Notes: generated by a model not told the origin, from the sequence alone. Positions 18,838 to 31,268 are shown, counted from the first letter of the stretch. The stretch: 64,000 nt of DNA from Yersinia enterocolitica subsp. enterocolitica (GCF_901472495.1 NZ_LR590469.1:2046001-2110000); one strand, 5' to 3'. A program made the numbers and translations.

Positions 18838-19104
18838 ATGCTGGAGATTGTTTATCAAAGTCGCTTTAAAAAAGATGCAACAGGGTATGCCAATAATAAA
18901 AAAGCGCAAAAAATTATTTTAGAAACTATTGCACTGTTGCAAACCGGCAAGGCACTTCCTAAAAAATATAAAGCACATCCTTTGACAGGTAACTATATTG
19001 GCTATCTCGAGTGTTATGGTATGCCAGATTTACACTTAATTTATCAACGTTCTGATTCAGCGGTTAAATTATATCGTGTCGGGAGCCATGCCTATTTGTT
19101 TTAA
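18838..19104 (+). CDS. YafQ/RelE-family mRNA interferase toxin, no antitoxin
   Basis: An 88-residue protein with the RelE/YafQ fold, colinear with E. coli YafQ. The segment YKAHPLTGNYIGYLECYGMP aligns with the YafQ active-site region, and the C terminus VGSHAYLF matches its catalytic HxxLF. Expected catalytic residues His (AHPL), Asp (MPDL), His (GSHA) and Phe are present; the position of YafQ His63 appears to be Tyr here. Toxins of this family cleave ribosome-bound mRNA and need a DinJ/RelB-type antitoxin. No antitoxin gene precedes or follows it; only a short in-frame tail, VDALKRDPGG, survives upstream (18807-18834). Activity is therefore doubtful. Confidence 0.75.
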   Translation: MLEIVYQSRFKKDATGYANNKKAQKIILETIALLQTGKALPKKYKAHPLTGNYIGYLECYGMPDLHLIYQRSDSAVKLYRVGSHAYLF

Positions 19105-19286
19105 GATGCCAGTATCTGGGTGGACTTTGCTAAAATTTTCTGGCAAAACCTGACCAATTCCAGACATTAGTTTAAACAATTCTCAAGTTATTCCTTAATT
19201 CCTCCATTTTTATCCGGTAAATTCCCGCTAAACTAGTAACCTATGCAAAAACCATCTCAGAACACATAAAGGGACTCTTCGCCATC

Positions 19287-20618
19287 ATGAAAGCTCAATC
19301 CAAACGCACTTCCCGCTTATTGATTTTATTGGGAATAGCGGTGGCGATTATTGTTGCTGTGTTTGTCTGGCGTCATTTCAGTGCAACCCCCGATGGCAGC
19401 ACTGGCGCGCAGCAGCATGCGGTGGGGAACAACCCTGCCCGCGCAGGGGGGCGGCGTAATATGCCGATGCCGCCGGTACAAGCCGCCACCGCTACCGAAC
19501 AAGCGGTGCCGCGTTATCTCACCGGTTTAGGGACGGTGATTGCCGCCAACACCGTAACAGTCACCAGTCGGGTTGACGGTCAGCTAATGGCTATCCATTT
19601 TACCGAAGGCCAACAGGTCAACGCTGGCGACTTACTGGTCGAAATTGACCCGCGCCCATACCAAGTCCAACTGACCCAAGCTCAGGGGCAGCTGGCGAAA
19701 GATCAAGCCACACTGGATAACGCGCGTCGCGATTTAGCCCGTTACCAAAAACTGGCGAAAACCGGCCTGATTTCACAACAGGATCTGGATACCCAAGCCT
19801 CGCTAGTGCGCCAAAGTGAAGGCAGTGTGAAAGCTGACCAGGGGGCTATCGATAGCGCCAAACTGCAACTGACTTATAGCCGCATTACCGCGCCTATTTC
19901 CGGTAAAGTCGGGCTAAAACAAGTGGATGTCGGTAACTACATTACCAGCGGCACCGCCACTCCGATTGTGGTTATCACTCAAACACATCCGGTTGATGTG
20001 GTCTTTACCCTGCCAGAAAGTGATATCCCAGCCATTATGCAAGCGCAGAAAAATGCGGCAAAAAATAATACGACTGTCCCGGTTGAAGCCTGGGATCGCA
20101 CCAACAAGCAAATGCTGGCGCAGGGCTATCTGCTCAGTATTGATAACCAGATTGATACCACCACCGGCACCATTAAGCTCAAAGCCCGCTTTGCCAATGA
20201 AGATGATGTGCTGTTCCCGAATCAATTTGTCAACGCGCGTATCAAAGTGGATTTACTGCAAAACGCCGTGGTAGTTCCAACCGCTGCGGTACAGATGGGC
20301 AACGAAGGCAGCTTCGTCTGGACATTAAATGACGAGAACAAAGTCAGTAAACACTTGGTTACCACTGGGATTCAGGATAGCAAACAAGTGGTTATCAGCG
20401 CCGGGCTGGATGCCGGTCAGCGCGTAGTCACTGACGGTATTGATCGCCTGACGGAAGGTTTACAAGTTGAAGTGGTAACGCCGCGCTCAGCGGATACCAC
20501 GCCAACCGATGCAGCAGAAAAGCCCGCTACGGCTGAGAAAGCCACACACCGTAGGGGCGGAAAATCAGCGACGGGCGCATCGGCAGGCAGTACCACAACT
20601 GTGGCGGAGAAATCCTGA
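19287..20618 (+). CDS. mdtA: Multidrug efflux membrane-fusion protein MdtA
   Basis: MdtA is the periplasmic adaptor linking the MdtB/MdtC pumps to an outer-membrane TolC-type channel. The 443-residue protein has an N-terminal membrane anchor ([18 protein letters not shown]), then the lipoyl/barrel-sandwich halves ([20 protein letters not shown] and [17 protein letters not shown]) around a coiled-coil hairpin (about 120-190). A beta-barrel domain and an Ala/Thr-rich tail follow. AAAGGGA lies upstream of the ATG. The stop codon overlaps the mdtB start (TGATG), so translation is coupled. The operon continues mdtBCD-baeSR. A stretch TTCCTCCATTTTTATCC (about 19199-19215) weakly recalls a BaeR box. 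Confidence 0.94.
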   Translation: MKAQSKRTSRLLILLGIAVAIIVAVFVWRHFSATPDGSTGAQQHAVGNNPARAGGRRNMPMPPVQAATATEQAVPRYLTGLGTVIAANTVTVTSRVDGQLMAIHFTEGQQVNAGDLLVEIDPRPYQVQLTQAQGQLAKDQATLDNARRDLARYQKLAKTGLISQQDLDTQASLVRQSEGSVKADQGAIDSAKLQLTYSRITAPISGKVGLKQVDVGNYITSGTATPIVVITQTHPVDVVFTLPESDIPAIMQAQKNAAKNNTTVPVEAWDRTNKQMLAQGYLLSIDNQIDTTTGTIKLKARFANEDDVLFPNQFVNARIKVDLLQNAVVVPTAAVQMGNEGSFVWTLNDENKVSKHLVTTGIQDSKQVVISAGLDAGQRVVTDGIDRLTEGLQVEVVTPRSADTTPTDAAEKPATAEKATHRRGGKSATGASAGSTTTVAEKS

Positions 20619-23600
20619 TGCAAGTGATGCCTCCAACTCCGGGCGGCGGGCCATCACGGCTATTTATCCTGCGCCCTGTCGCCACCACCCTATTTATGGT
20701 CGCCATTTTGCTGGCGGGGATTATCGGTTATCGCGCCTTGCCGGTTTCCGCCCTGCCGGAAGTGGATTACCCCACCATTCAGGTAGTCACACTCTATCCC
20801 GGCGCGAGTCCGGATGTGGTGACTTCCTCCATTACCGCACCACTCGAGCGCCAGTTTGGTCAGATGTCTGGCTTGAAACAGATGGCGTCACAAAGCTCTG
20901 GGGGCGCGTCGGTTATCACCTTACAATTCCAGCTCACTTTGCCGCTGGATGTGGCCGAGCAGGAAGTGCAGGCGGCGATTAACTCCGCCACTAATTTGCT
21001 GCCAAATGATCTGCCTTATCCACCGATTTACAGTAAGGTGAATCCGGCGGATCCGCCGATTCTGACACTGGCCGTCACCTCCAGCGCTATCCCGATGACT
21101 CAAGTGGAAGACATGGTGGAAACCCGCATTGCGCAAAAGATCTCGCAAGTCACCGGCGTCGGTCTGGTCACCATTTCTGGTGGGCAGCGCCCTGCCGTGC
21201 GGGTCAAATTGAATGCCCCGGCGGTCGCTGCTTTGGGGCTGGACAGTGAAACCATTCGCACCGCCATCAGCAATGCCAACGTCAACTCCGCCAAAGGTAG
21301 CCTGGATGGGCCAACCCGTTCGGTAACCTTATCCGCCAACGACCAGATGAAATCGGCTGAGGATTACCGCGACCTGATTGTGGCTTACCAAAATGGCGCG
21401 CCAGTCCGCTTGCAGGATGTCGCCACCATCGAGCAGGGCGCAGAAAATAACAAACTGGCGGCCTGGGCCAATAACCAGCAGGCGATTGTGCTGAATATCC
21501 AGCGCCAGCCGGGGGTCAATGTGATCGCTACCGCCGACAGTATTCGCGAAATGCTGCCGGAGCTTATCAAAAGTCTGCCAAAATCGGTTGATGTCAAAGT
21601 ACTGACCGATCGCACCACCACTATCCGCGCCTCGGTCAATGATGTGCAGTTCGAGTTACTGCTGGCCATTGTGTTGGTGGTGATGGTGATTTACCTGTTC
21701 CTGCGTAATGCAGCGGCCACCATTATCCCCAGTATTGCTGTGCCGTTGTCATTGATCGGGACGTTCGCCGCGATGTATTTCCTCGGTTTCTCAATCAACA
21801 ACCTGACATTAATGGCGCTGACTATTGCCACCGGCTTTGTGGTCGATGACGCCATTGTGGTGATTGAGAATATCTCGCGCTACATCGAAAAAGGCGAAAA
21901 ACCGCTGGATGCCGCGCTGAAAGGGGCCGGTGAGATTGGCTTTACCATTATTTCACTGACCTTCTCATTGATTGCTGTATTGATTCCACTGCTGTTTATG
22001 GGTGATATCGTCGGCCGCCTGTTCCGTGAGTTTGCGGTGACATTGGCGGTGGCAATCCTGATTTCAGCCGTGGTGTCCCTGACACTGACGCCAATGATGT
22101 GCGCACGCATGCTCAGTTATGAGTCACTGCGCAAGCAAAACCGCTTGTCACGCGCCAGTGAGAAGTTCTTTGACTGGGTGATTGCCCATTATGCGGTGGC
22201 ACTGAAAAAAGTCCTTAAGCACCAATGGATAACCTTGGGTGTCGCGCTGAGCACCTTAGTGCTGACAGTACTGCTTTACCTCATCATGCCCAAAGGCTTT
22301 TTCCCATTACAGGACAATGGCTTGATTCAAGGTACGCTGGAAGCGCCACAATCGGTTTCATTCAGTAATATGGCGGAGCGCCAGCAGCAAGTGGCCGCTA
22401 TCATCCTGAAAGATCCGGACGTCGAAAGTCTGACTTCATTTGTCGGGGTGGATGGCACCAACGCCACACTGAATAATGGCCGGTTACAGATTAACCTTAA
22501 GCCATTGGAGAGCAGAAAGGATCGCATCCCAGAAATCATCACCCGCCTGCAACAGAGCGTATCCGGCGTTCCGGGTATTAAGCTCTATTTGCAGCCAGTG
22601 CAAGATTTGACTATCGATACCCAACTGAGCCGCACCCAATATCAGTTCACCCTGCAAGCCACCTCACTGGAGGAGCTAAGCACTTGGGTGCCGAAACTGG
22701 TGAGTGAATTGCAGCAACAAGCGCCATTCCAGGATGTGACCAGCGACTGGCAGGATCAGGGGTTAGTGGCATTTGTCAATGTCGACCGAGACAGCGCCAG
22801 CCGCCTGGGGATCACTATGGCGGCTATTGATAGCGCGTTATATAACGCATTTGGTCAGCGGCTAATTTCCACCATTTATACTCAAGCCAATCAGTATCGG
22901 GTGGTATTGGAGCATGACGTCAAAGCTACGCCAGGGCTGGCGGCCTTCAATGATATCCGCCTGACCGGCAGTGACGGCAAAGGCGTCCCATTGAGTAGTA
23001 TTGCTACCATCGAAGAGCGCTTCGGGCCGCTTTCTATCAACCATTTGAATCAGTTCCCGTCAGCCACCATTTCATTCAATTTGGCACAGGGCTATTCTCT
23101 GGGTGAGGCGGTGGAAGCCGTGACACAAGCGGAGCAGGCCATTCAACTGCCGGCTGACATTACAACGCGTTTCCAAGGCTCAACGCTGGCGTTTCAGGCC
23201 GCACTCGGCAGCACGCTATGGCTGATTATTGCCGCCATTGTGGCAATGTATATTGTGCTCGGCGTGTTGTACGAAAGCTTTATTCACCCGGTCACTATCT
23301 TATCTACCCTACCGACCGCCGGTGTCGGGGCATTGTTGGCGCTGATGCTGACCGGCCATGAACTGGATGTGATCGCCATTATCGGGATCATTCTGCTGAT
23401 TGGGATCGTGAAGAAAAACGCCATCATGATGATCGACTTTGCGCTGGCCGCCGAGCGAGATCAGGGGATGACACCATATGACGCAATTTATCAGGCCTGC
23501 TTATTGCGGTTCCGCCCAATTCTGATGACTACCCTGGCCGCGCTGTTTGGCGCATTACCGCTGATGCTCAGTACCGGGGCCGGTGCCGAACTGCGCCAGC

Positions 23601-23761
23601 CGCTCGGGGTGTGTATGGTTGGTGGGCTGATTGTCAGTCAGGTGCTGACTCTGTTTACCACACCGGTTATCTATCTGTTGTTCGATAAACTGGCACGCAA
23701 TACCCATAATCATCAGGATATTGATACACCAGCATTGCCGAATGGACGGGAACAGCCGTGA
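20618..23761 (+). CDS. mdtB: RND multidrug efflux pump subunit MdtB
   Basis: MdtB is one half of the heteromeric MdtBC proton-driven pump in the inner membrane, exporting bile salts, novobiocin and similar compounds in E. coli. The 1,047-residue protein has the RND layout: twelve membrane helices and two large periplasmic loops. Proton-relay residues are present ([13 protein letters not shown] in TM4 and [14 protein letters not shown] in TM10). It aligns closely with E. coli MdtB from MQVxPP onward, which supports the ATG at 20618. It overlaps mdtA by one base and mdtC by four bases (GTGA), typical for translationally coupled complex subunits. Confidence 0.96.
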   Translation: MQVMPPTPGGGPSRLFILRPVATTLFMVAILLAGIIGYRALPVSALPEVDYPTIQVVTLYPGASPDVVTSSITAPLERQFGQMSGLKQMASQSSGGASVITLQFQLTLPLDVAEQEVQAAINSATNLLPNDLPYPPIYSKVNPADPPILTLAVTSSAIPMTQVEDMVETRIAQKISQVTGVGLVTISGGQRPAVRVKLNAPAVAALGLDSETIRTAISNANVNSAKGSLDGPTRSVTLSANDQMKSAEDYRDLIVAYQNGAPVRLQDVATIEQGAENNKLAAWANNQQAIVLNIQRQPGVNVIATADSIREMLPELIKSLPKSVDVKVLTDRTTTIRASVNDVQFELLLAIVLVVMVIYLFLRNAAATIIPSIAVPLSLIGTFAAMYFLGFSINNLTLMALTIATGFVVDDAIVVIENISRYIEKGEKPLDAALKGAGEIGFTIISLTFSLIAVLIPLLFMGDIVGRLFREFAVTLAVAILISAVVSLTLTPMMCARMLSYESLRKQNRLSRASEKFFDWVIAHYAVALKKVLKHQWITLGVALSTLVLTVLLYLIMPKGFFPLQDNGLIQGTLEAPQSVSFSNMAERQQQVAAIILKDPDVESLTSFVGVDGTNATLNNGRLQINLKPLESRKDRIPEIITRLQQSVSGVPGIKLYLQPVQDLTIDTQLSRTQYQFTLQATSLEELSTWVPKLVSELQQQAPFQDVTSDWQDQGLVAFVNVDRDSASRLGITMAAIDSALYNAFGQRLISTIYTQANQYRVVLEHDVKATPGLAAFNDIRLTGSDGKGVPLSSIATIEERFGPLSINHLNQFPSATISFNLAQGYSLGEAVEAVTQAEQAIQLPADITTRFQGSTLAFQAALGSTLWLIIAAIVAMYIVLGVLYESFIHPVTILSTLPTAGVGALLALMLTGHELDVIAIIGIILLIGIVKKNAIMMIDFALAAERDQGMTPYDAIYQACLLRFRPILMTTLAALFGALPLMLSTGAGAELRQPLGVCMVGGLIVSQVLTLFTTPVIYLLFDKLARNTHNHQDIDTPALPNGREQP

Positions 23762-26700
23762 AATTCTTTGCTCTGTTTATTCAGCGCCCGGTGGCCACGA
23801 CTCTGTTGACACTGGCGATAACGCTAAGTGGAGTGATCGGCTTTAGCTTATTGCCGGTCTCACCACTGCCGCAGGTCGATTACCCAGTGATTATGGTCAG
23901 CGCCTCGATGCCCGGTGCGGATCCGGAAACTATGGCGTCATCCATTGCCACACCACTGGAGCGCGCACTGGGAAGAATTGCTGGGGTCAATGAAATGACC
24001 TCAACCAGTTCATTGGGTAGCACGCGGATTATTCTGCAATTTGATCTTAGCCGCGATATTAATGGCGCGGCTCGTGACGTGCAGGCCGCACTCAACGCCG
24101 CTCAGAGTTTGCTCCCATCAGGGATGCCCAACCGCCCGACCTATCGCAAGATGAACCCGTCGGATGCGCCGATCATGATAATGACCCTGACTTCGGATAC
24201 TTTCAGTCAGGGGCAATTATATGACTTTGCCTCAACCCAACTGGCGCAGAAAATTGCCCAGACCGAGGGCGTCAGTGATGTCTCAGTCGGTGGCAGTTCC
24301 CTGCCAGCGGTGCGGGTAGAACTGAATCCAAGTGCGCTATTCAATCAGGGCGTGTCACTGGATGCGGTGCGTCAGGCGATCAGTGCCGCTAACGTGCGCC
24401 GCCCGCAAGGTTCAATCGACAGCAGTGAGCAGCATTGGCAAGTGCAGGCTAATGATGAGATCAAAACTGCCGAGGGTTATCGCCCGCTCATCATTCACTA
24501 CAACAATAGATCCGCAGTGCGGCTGCAAGATGTCGCCAATATCGTCGATTCTGTGCAGGATGTGCGCAATGCCGGGATGTCTGATGGCAAGCCAGCGATC
24601 CTGTTGGTGATCAGCCGTGAACCAGGGGCCAATATTATTGCCACCGTCGACCGAATTCGCGCCGAACTCCCGGCTCTGCGCGCCTCGATCCCCGCCTCGA
24701 TTGAGTTGAATATTGCGCAAGATCGCTCGCCGACTATCCGCGCCTCACTGGATGAAGTGGAGCGATCACTGGTGATCGCCGTGGCATTGGTGATTTTGGT
24801 GGTGTTCCTGTTCCTGCGATCGGGCCGCGCCACCTTGATCCCTGCGGTCGCCGTGCCGGTTTCGCTGATCGGCACCTTTACTGCCATGTATTTGTGCGGT
24901 TTTAGCCTCAATAACCTGTCGCTGATGGCGCTGACCATCGCCACCGGTTTTGTGGTTGACGATGCTATCGTGGTGCTGGAGAACATTTCCCGCCATTTAG
25001 AAGCTGGCGTGAAACCGATGGTTGCCGCCTTGCGCGGGGTACGCGAAGTCGGTTTTACCGTGCTGTCGATGAGTATTTCACTGGTGGCGGTGTTTATTCC
25101 ACTGCTGCTGATGGAAGGATTACCGGGGCGATTATTCCGTGAATTTGCCGTCACATTGTCGGTAGCAATTGGTATCTCACTGGTTATTTCGTTGACCCTA
25201 ACGCCGATGATGTGCGCCCATTTATTACGCGCCCAACCGGCAGGGAAACAACAACGTATTCGTGGGTTCGGTAAAGTGCTGCTGGCTATTCAGCAAGGTT
25301 ATGGCCGCTCGCTTAATTGGGTGCTGGGTCATACACGCTGGGTGATGGTTGTGCTGCTTTCCACTATTGCTCTGAATGTTTGGCTCTATATCAGCATTCC
25401 AAAAACCTTTTTCCCCGAGCAGGATACCGGCCGCATGATGGGCTTTATTCAGGCCGATCAAAGTATTTCGTTCCAGGCGATGCAGCAAAAACTGAAAGAT
25501 TTCATGAAAATTGTCAGTGCTGACCCGGCGGTCGATAATGTCACCGGCTTTACCGGCGGTTCGCGCACCAACAGTGGCTCGATGTTTATTTCATTGAAAC
25601 CACTGAGTGAACGTAGCGAAACGGCGCAACAAGTGATTACCCGGTTACGCGGCAAGTTGGCAAAAGAGCCGGGTGCCAGCCTGTTCCTGTCTCCAGTCCA
25701 AGATATCCGTGTTGGCGGCCGTCAATCTAACGCCAGTTATCAATTTACGTTATTAGCCGACGATTTAGCGGCTCTGCGTGAATGGGAACCAAAAGTGCGG
25801 GCCGCCCTGAGCAAGTTACCGGAGCTAGCGGATGTTAACTCCGATCAGCAGGATAAAGGCTCAGAAATGGCCCTGACCTATGACCGCGAAACTATGGCGC
25901 GGCTGGGTATCGATGTGTCTGATGCCAATGCGTTGCTCAATAACGCCTTTGGTCAGCGGCAGATTTCCACCATTTACCAGCCGTTAAACCAATACAAAGT
26001 GGTGATGGAAGTCGCGCCTCAATACACGCAGGATGTGAGTTCGCTGGACAAAATGTTTGTGATTAACAGCGCAGGCCAGTCTATCCCGCTGTCCTATTTC
26101 GCTAAATGGCAGCCCGCCAATGCGCCGCTGTCGGTTAATCACCAAGGCTTATCGGCCGCCTCGACTATCTCATTTAACTTGCCCGATGGCGGCAGCTTGT
26201 CTGAAGCGACGGCAGCCGTTGAACGAGCAATGACCGAACTGGGGGTGCCGAGCACGGTGCGCGGTATGTTTGCCGGGACCGCACAAGTGTTCCAGGATAC
26301 CTTGAAATCCCAGCTCTGGCTGATTATGGCGGCGATCGCCACGGTGTATATCGTGCTGGGTATTTTGTATGAAAGTTATGTCCACCCGCTGACCATTTTG
26401 TCAACACTGCCTTCCGCCGGAGTCGGGGCATTACTGGCGCTGGAGCTGTTCGATGCGCCGTTTAGCCTTATCGCCCTGATTGGCATCATGCTATTGATTG
26501 GTATCGTGAAAAAGAACGCCATTATGATGGTCGATTTTGCCCTTGATGCACAGCGCAATGGCAACCTTAGCGCCCGCGATGCCATTTTCCAGGCCAGTCT
26601 ATTGCGTTTTAGGCCGATTATGATGACCACTCTGGCCGCCTTGTTCGGCGCGTTGCCGCTGGTATTGGGTAGTGGCGATGGCGCGGAATTACGCCAACCA

Positions 26701-26832
26701 CTCGGGATTACTATTGTCGGCGGGCTGGTCATGAGCCAGTTACTCACCTTATATACCACGCCGGTGGTTTACCTCTACTTTGACCGCCTGCGCAGCCGCT
26801 TTAGCAAAAAACCGTTAATGAGACTGGAATAA
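23758..26832 (+). CDS. mdtC: RND multidrug efflux pump subunit MdtC
   Basis: MdtC is the partner of MdtB in a presumed B2C heterotrimer. The 1,024-residue product starts at GTG (23758) inside the mdtB stop, giving [20 protein letters not shown], the expected RND N terminus. The TM4 acidic pair ([14 protein letters not shown]) and TM10 lysine ([14 protein letters not shown]) are intact. In E. coli the MdtC proton relay is the one less critical to export, from literature memory. Spacing to mdtD is 59 bp. No sign of frameshift or truncation. Confidence 0.96.
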   Translation: MKFFALFIQRPVATTLLTLAITLSGVIGFSLLPVSPLPQVDYPVIMVSASMPGADPETMASSIATPLERALGRIAGVNEMTSTSSLGSTRIILQFDLSRDINGAARDVQAALNAAQSLLPSGMPNRPTYRKMNPSDAPIMIMTLTSDTFSQGQLYDFASTQLAQKIAQTEGVSDVSVGGSSLPAVRVELNPSALFNQGVSLDAVRQAISAANVRRPQGSIDSSEQHWQVQANDEIKTAEGYRPLIIHYNNRSAVRLQDVANIVDSVQDVRNAGMSDGKPAILLVISREPGANIIATVDRIRAELPALRASIPASIELNIAQDRSPTIRASLDEVERSLVIAVALVILVVFLFLRSGRATLIPAVAVPVSLIGTFTAMYLCGFSLNNLSLMALTIATGFVVDDAIVVLENISRHLEAGVKPMVAALRGVREVGFTVLSMSISLVAVFIPLLLMEGLPGRLFREFAVTLSVAIGISLVISLTLTPMMCAHLLRAQPAGKQQRIRGFGKVLLAIQQGYGRSLNWVLGHTRWVMVVLLSTIALNVWLYISIPKTFFPEQDTGRMMGFIQADQSISFQAMQQKLKDFMKIVSADPAVDNVTGFTGGSRTNSGSMFISLKPLSERSETAQQVITRLRGKLAKEPGASLFLSPVQDIRVGGRQSNASYQFTLLADDLAALREWEPKVRAALSKLPELADVNSDQQDKGSEMALTYDRETMARLGIDVSDANALLNNAFGQRQISTIYQPLNQYKVVMEVAPQYTQDVSSLDKMFVINSAGQSIPLSYFAKWQPANAPLSVNHQGLSAASTISFNLPDGGSLSEATAAVERAMTELGVPSTVRGMFAGTAQVFQDTLKSQLWLIMAAIATVYIVLGILYESYVHPLTILSTLPSAGVGALLALELFDAPFSLIALIGIMLLIGIVKKNAIMMVDFALDAQRNGNLSARDAIFQASLLRFRPIMMTTLAALFGALPLVLGSGDGAELRQPLGITIVGGLVMSQLLTLYTTPVVYLYFDRLRSRFSKKPLMRLE

Positions 26833-26891
26833 TTCATTATGAAATGCCCAATAGCTTTTAAGTGGCAGCCAACACAGCAGCAGGTTGAAAG

Positions 26892-28301
26892 ATGACGGGT
26901 ATACGCGCGCAACTGTGGATAGTGGCCTTCGGCTTCTTCATGCAAACACTGGACACCACCATCGTCAACACTGCCCTGCCCTCAATGGCTGCCAGTCTGG
27001 GTGAGAACCCATTGCGCATGCAGTCGGTGATTGTCTCTTATGTGCTGACGGTGGCAGTGATGTTACCCGCCAGCGGCTGGTTGGCGGATAGAGTGGGCGT
27101 TAAATGGATATTTTTCTCTGCCATTATCTTGTTTACCCTCGGTTCATTGATGTGCGCGCAAGCTGGAACCCTGAATGAGCTGATTGCTTCCCGCGTTATT
27201 CAGGGGATTGGCGGCGCGATGATGGTGCCGGTTGGCCGCCTGACGGTGATGAAAATCGTGCCGCGCGAACAATATATGTCGGCGATGGCATTCGTCACAT
27301 TACCCGGTCAGATTGGGCCATTGGTCGGGCCTGCGCTGGGCGGTTTTTTGGTGCAATATGCCAGTTGGCATTGGATATTTTTGATCAACCTGCCGGTCGG
27401 TGTGGTCGGCGCAATCGCCACTTTATGGCTGATGCCCAATTACACCACTCGCACCCGGCGCTTTGATATCAGCGGCTTTATTATGTTGGCTATCGGCATG
27501 GCAACCCTGACACTGGCTCTGGACGGGCACAAAGGATTGGGCTTGTCACCGCAGGCGATTGCCGGTTTGGTATTGTGCGGAATATTAGCGCTGGCCGGTT
27601 ACTGGTGGCATGCCAAGGGTAACAGTTCAGCGCTGTTCACACTGCGGTTGTTCAACAATAAATCTTACTCTCTTGGCCTGATAGGTAGCATGAGCGCCCG
27701 TATCGGCAGTGGCATGTTGCCATTTATGACGCCGGTTTTCCTGCAAATCGGGCTGGGGTTTACCCCCTTCCATGCCGGTTTGATGATGATCCCGATGATT
27801 ATTGGCAGTATGGGCATGAAGCGAATTATCGTGCGCGTGGTCAACCGTTTCGGCTACCGGCGGGTGTTGGTCAGTGCCACATTGTTGCTGGCGGTGGTCA
27901 GTCTCAGCTTCCCATTGGTAGCTTTGATGGGATGGACATTACTATTACCGATCGTGTTATTTTTCCAGGGAATGCTCAATGCCCTGCGCTTCTCCACAAT
28001 GAATACATTAGCGCTGAAAGATTTACCCAACCGTCTGGCCAGCAGCGGCAATAGTCTATTGTCGATGGTGATGCAGTTATCCATGAGTCTGGGAGTCAGT
28101 ACCGCGGGGATATTGCTCGGCGTGTTTGCTCACAATCAAGTTGTCACCAACACACCGGCGACTCACAGTGCGTTCTTATACAGCTATATCTGTATGGCCA
28201 TTATTATTGCGCTACCCGCCCTGATATTTAACCGCGTGCCAGCGGATACCGGCACTAACCGTAATCTGCCTCGCGCATCCGCGAAAGCGGCCAACCGATA
28301 A
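26892..28301 (+). CDS. mdtD: MFS transporter MdtD (DHA2 family)
   Basis: A 469-residue major-facilitator protein with fourteen predicted membrane helices, of the EmrB/QacA (DHA2) type. It has the N-terminal [18 protein letters not shown] motif (motif D1), the loop 2-3 motif [13 protein letters not shown], and motif [10 protein letters not shown]. coli MdtD (YegB) is encoded at the same place but is not needed for MdtABC-based resistance; a role in citrate or iron-citrate export has been suggested. A GTTGAAAG sequence lies before the ATG, a weak site. It ends 16 bases before baeS. Confidence 0.92.
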   Translation: MTGIRAQLWIVAFGFFMQTLDTTIVNTALPSMAASLGENPLRMQSVIVSYVLTVAVMLPASGWLADRVGVKWIFFSAIILFTLGSLMCAQAGTLNELIASRVIQGIGGAMMVPVGRLTVMKIVPREQYMSAMAFVTLPGQIGPLVGPALGGFLVQYASWHWIFLINLPVGVVGAIATLWLMPNYTTRTRRFDISGFIMLAIGMATLTLALDGHKGLGLSPQAIAGLVLCGILALAGYWWHAKGNSSALFTLRLFNNKSYSLGLIGSMSARIGSGMLPFMTPVFLQIGLGFTPFHAGLMMIPMIIGSMGMKRIIVRVVNRFGYRRVLVSATLLLAVVSLSFPLVALMGWTLLLPIVLFFQGMLNALRFSTMNTLALKDLPNRLASSGNSLLSMVMQLSMSLGVSTAGILLGVFAHNQVVTNTPATHSAFLYSYICMAIIIALPALIFNRVPADTGTNRNLPRASAKAANR

Positions 28302-28317
28302 AACAGGTGGAAATATC

Positions 28318-29694
28318 ATGAGAATCGGCATTACCGGAAAACTGTTTATGGCGATATTTGCCACTTGTATGCTGGTGCTTATTACTATGCATTGGGGTGT
28401 TAGAGCCAGCTTTGAGCGCGGTTTCATCGATTATATAAAGCAAAGTAATGAACAAAGGATCGCCATGCTGGGGGATGCGCTTGAAGTGCAATATCAGCGC
28501 TACGGTAATTGGGATTTTCTGCGCAACAATGACCAAATTATCTATCAGATAATGAAGTCTTTTGAGCAAAGTGGTGATAACAGCCGCAACCTGCCACCAC
28601 ATGGCTGGCGTGCTCAGTTTTGGGTGGTCGATAGTCATAATAATCTGCTGGCAGGCCGTACCGACCGGGTACCTAAAGAAGCCAGCCGCCAGCCGATAAC
28701 CGTGAATAAGCAGGTGGTGGGCTGGGTGATGTCGACCCCGCCAGAAAAACTAACCCGTAATGCTGATATTAACTTTGACAGGCAACAGCGCCGCACCAGT
28801 TGGATTATTGTCGGGCTGTCGACCTTACTGGCTGCCGCTGCCACCTGGATTTTATCGCGCGGCATGTTAGCCCCAGTCAAACGTCTGGTAGAAGGAACTC
28901 ATCGGCTGGCAGCGGGTGATTTTAGTGCTCGCGTGGCTGTTAGCAGCCGTGATGAGTTGGGCCGTTTGGCGCAAGATTTTAATCAGCTTGCCAGCTCACT
29001 GGAGAAAAATGAGCAGATGCGGCGCGACTTTATGGCGGATGTCTCGCATGAGTTACGCACTCCGCTGGCGGTACTGCGCGGTGAACTGGAGGCGCTGCAA
29101 GATGGTGTCCGCGCACCCACACCAGAATCGTTAATTTCACTGCAAGCTGAAGTCGGGATACTGACCAAATTGGTTAACGACTTACACCAGCTTTCGCTTT
29201 CCGACCGAGGCGCGTTGGCTTACCGTAAAACACAGCTCGATGCGGCCCGTCTGCTGCAAATTGCCATAGCCAGCTTCCGTGGCCGGTTTGAAAGCAAAAA
29301 TATCACCATCACGACCCATTTTCCGGAACAAGCGGTGATGTTCGGTGATCCCGACCGGCTAAACCAACTGTTTCACAATCTGCTGGAAAATAGCCTGCGC
29401 TACACCAACGAAGGCGGCCAGTTAGACATTAGCGCACACCAAGAAGAAGAGACCTTAACGCTGCGCTGGCAGGACAGTAAACCCGGCCTGAGCGACGAGC
29501 AGCTACAACGTATTTTTGAGCGTTTTTATCGCACCGAAAGCTCACGTAATCGCGCCAGTGGCGGCTCGGGATTGGGATTGGCGATTTGTCACAATATTGT
29601 CGAGGCGCACGGGGGGAAAATCAGCGCCGAACATTCACCTATGGGTGGCCTGCGGATTACGGTAGTATTTCCGCTATTCCATTCAATAGGGTAA
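28318..29694 (+). CDS. baeS: Envelope-stress sensor histidine kinase BaeS
   Basis: BaeS senses envelope damage (indole, tannin, metals and flavonoids in E. coli) and phosphorylates BaeR. The 458-residue protein has an N-terminal membrane helix (about 8-28), a periplasmic sensor domain (to about 160) and a second helix ([17 protein letters not shown]). A HAMP domain, the H-box [16 protein letters not shown], the N-box [17 protein letters not shown] and the ATP-lid motif [19 protein letters not shown] follow. GGTGGAAAT precedes the ATG. baeR begins eight bases after its stop, and the pair closes the mdt operon as in E. coli. Confidence 0.95.
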   Translation: MRIGITGKLFMAIFATCMLVLITMHWGVRASFERGFIDYIKQSNEQRIAMLGDALEVQYQRYGNWDFLRNNDQIIYQIMKSFEQSGDNSRNLPPHGWRAQFWVVDSHNNLLAGRTDRVPKEASRQPITVNKQVVGWVMSTPPEKLTRNADINFDRQQRRTSWIIVGLSTLLAAAATWILSRGMLAPVKRLVEGTHRLAAGDFSARVAVSSRDELGRLAQDFNQLASSLEKNEQMRRDFMADVSHELRTPLAVLRGELEALQDGVRAPTPESLISLQAEVGILTKLVNDLHQLSLSDRGALAYRKTQLDAARLLQIAIASFRGRFESKNITITTHFPEQAVMFGDPDRLNQLFHNLLENSLRYTNEGGQLDISAHQEEETLTLRWQDSKPGLSDEQLQRIFERFYRTESSRNRASGGSGLGLAICHNIVEAHGGKISAEHSPMGGLRITVVFPLFHSIG

Positions 29695-29702
29695 TTCATG
29701 TC

Positions 29703-30422
29703 ATGCACGAACCGCTTCAGTCTGCCAGCCAGTCTGGCACCGTATTGATTGTTGAAGATGAACCCAAGCTCGGCCAGCTATTGGTCGATTACCTGCAAGC
29801 TGCGGGTTACAGCACTCAGTGGCTTACCAATGGAGCCGAAGTGGTCGCCGCAGTTCGCCAGTCTCCTCCGGCCATTATCTTGCTGGATCTGATGTTGCCC
29901 GGCAGTGATGGCATCAGTATTTGCCGTGAAATTCGCCGTTTTTCCGATGTTCCAATCATGATGGTCACCGCGAAGACAGAAGAAATTGACCGATTATTGG
30001 GATTAGAAATTGGTGCTGACGATTATATCTGCAAACCATACAGCCCACGGGAAGTGGTGGCTCGGGTCAAAACCATCTTGCGCCGCTGCCAGCAACAGCG
30101 GGAACAACCCAGTGAGAGTGCGCCGCTGATTATCGATGAATCCCGCTTCCAGGCAAGCTATCAGGGCCATCTGTTGGAACTGACCCCGGCAGAATTTCGT
30201 TTGCTGAAGATCCTGGCGACCCAACCCGGCCACGTTTTTAGTCGTGAACAACTACTGAATAACCTGTATGACGATTACCGTGTGGTGACTGACCGCACTA
30301 TCGACAGCCATATCAAAAACCTGCGCCGTAAACTGGAAGCACTTGATGGAGAGAAGCCATTTATTCGCGCGGTTTATGGAATGGGGTATCGCTGGGAAGC
30401 TGAGATCTGTCGTTTACTTTAA
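29703..30422 (+). CDS. baeR: Response regulator BaeR
   Basis: BaeR is the OmpR/PhoB-type activator of the Bae envelope-stress regulon, including mdtABCD. From the ATG at 29703 it has 239 residues: a receiver domain (acidic pocket VEDEP, phospho-acceptor Asp62 in LLDLMLPG, Lys in VTAKTEE) and a winged-helix DNA-binding domain ([13 protein letters not shown] onward, with [19 protein letters not shown]). The start at 29703 aligns with E. coli BaeR; the longer frame from 29586 runs inside baeS. Its position after the operon it activates implies positive feedback. Confidence 0.95.
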   Translation: MHEPLQSASQSGTVLIVEDEPKLGQLLVDYLQAAGYSTQWLTNGAEVVAAVRQSPPAIILLDLMLPGSDGISICREIRRFSDVPIMMVTAKTEEIDRLLGLEIGADDYICKPYSPREVVARVKTILRRCQQQREQPSESAPLIIDESRFQASYQGHLLELTPAEFRLLKILATQPGHVFSREQLLNNLYDDYRVVTDRTIDSHIKNLRRKLEALDGEKPFIRAVYGMGYRWEAEICRLL

Positions 30423-30500
30423 TCTCATCATCTTAGGTTGGTGGTGACTCAGTGATTGACTACACTCATTAGAGGTACCACCACCAACAGGAGAAACATT

Positions 30501-30839
30501 ATGGCCACGGGTCACTATGAGATTAAGAAGGCAAAGAATGGGCAGTATCATTTCAATCTGAAAGCCAGTAATGGCGAAATCATTCTCACCAGTGAGATGT
30601 ATGCCAGTAAAGCCTCGGCGGAAAATGGCATATCATCGGTGCAAAGTAACTCCCCACTGGAAAGCCAATATGAGCTGAAACACAACACCAAAAATGAGCC
30701 TTATTTTGTGTTGAAAGCGAAAAACCATCAGATTATTGGTGTTAGTGAGTCCTACAGTTCCGAAGCTGCCGCTAAAAATGGTATTGCCTCAGTGATAAAA
30801 AATGGCCCGACTACCATTATTAAAGATCTAACGCTGTAA
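30501..30839 (+). CDS. yegP: YegP family protein (two UPF0339 repeats)
   Basis: A 112-residue soluble protein made of two copies of the same about 50-residue unit: residues 3-52 (HYEIKKAKNGQYHFNLKASN) and 54-103 (QYELKHNTKNEPYFVLKAKN), each with xAKNGI[SA]SV. This is the DUF1508/UPF0339 fold. Function is unknown. GGAGAAAC six bases upstream supports the ATG at 30501; 15 codons of upstream open frame are not needed. It lies directly after baeR, near where E. coli carries yegP. An inverted repeat GCGCGG/CCGCGC (30894-30914) may terminate it. Confidence 0.85.
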   Translation: MATGHYEIKKAKNGQYHFNLKASNGEIILTSEMYASKASAENGISSVQSNSPLESQYELKHNTKNEPYFVLKAKNHQIIGVSESYSSEAAAKNGIASVIKNGPTTIIKDLTL

Positions 30840-30917
30840 TTTTATTGATTCGATAGCGCTATTTTACCTAAGTATCCTACTAAAAATGTATTCGCGCGGG
30901 GCTATTAACCGCGCCTT

Positions 30918-31268
30918 TCATTTCACCTTTCCCTGCCCATCTGTTGCTTCAAATTCTTTTTCCAGTATCTTTTTTAACAGCTGCTGACTACGCGGCAATA
31001 ATCCTATTTTCAGACCAAAAGGTCGAAAAGCTCGCCCAAGAACAGATAATGACTGGCTCCCTTTATCTGTCTCAATATCGGACAAAGTTCGTCGACTAAT
31101 TTTAACCAAAGATGAGAATTCCTCCTGAGACATATTCAGCATATCTTTTCGTAACCGACGTAATAGCTCACCCGTTGAGACTTGATCACTGAAAAATTCG
31201 CTCAACAATCCCAGTAACAAAGCTTCGCGCTCCAAAGGCGAAAGTTTAATTTTCATAACTGTGCCCAT
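30918..31268 (-). CDS. XRE-family HTH protein, HipB-like
   Basis: A 116-residue protein with a central Xre helix-turn-helix (about residues 38-92: LLRRLRKDMLNMSQEEFSSLVKISRRTLSDIETDKG) and no other domain. Upstream on the same strand, overlapping it by 16 bases, is the tail of a decayed HipA-like gene (31253-31740). The pair therefore looks like a toxin-antitoxin unit whose toxin has been lost, leaving the regulator intact. It may now act as a solo repressor. An in-frame ATG four codons later is an equally good start. Placed between yegP and trhP, where E. coli K-12 has no such pair. Confidence 0.7.
   Translation of the reverse strand: MGTVMKIKLSPLEREALLLGLLSEFFSDQVSTGELLRRLRKDMLNMSQEEFSSLVKISRRTLSDIETDKGSQSLSVLGRAFRPFGLKIGLLPRSQQLLKKILEKEFEATDGQGKVK

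Noticed and set aside
19130..19286. Clear BaeR box before mdtA
   Set aside because: Only a weak resemblance (TTCCTCCATTTTTATCC); not enough to list as a binding site.
24498..25154. 218-codon minus-strand open frame in mdtC
   Set aside because: Shadow of the pump gene; Ser/Arg/Thr-rich translation without family features.
30894..30914. Strong terminator of yegP
   Set aside because: GCGCGG/CCGCGC forms only a six-base stem with a mixed tail and runs into the converging HTH gene; mentioned only as a possibility.
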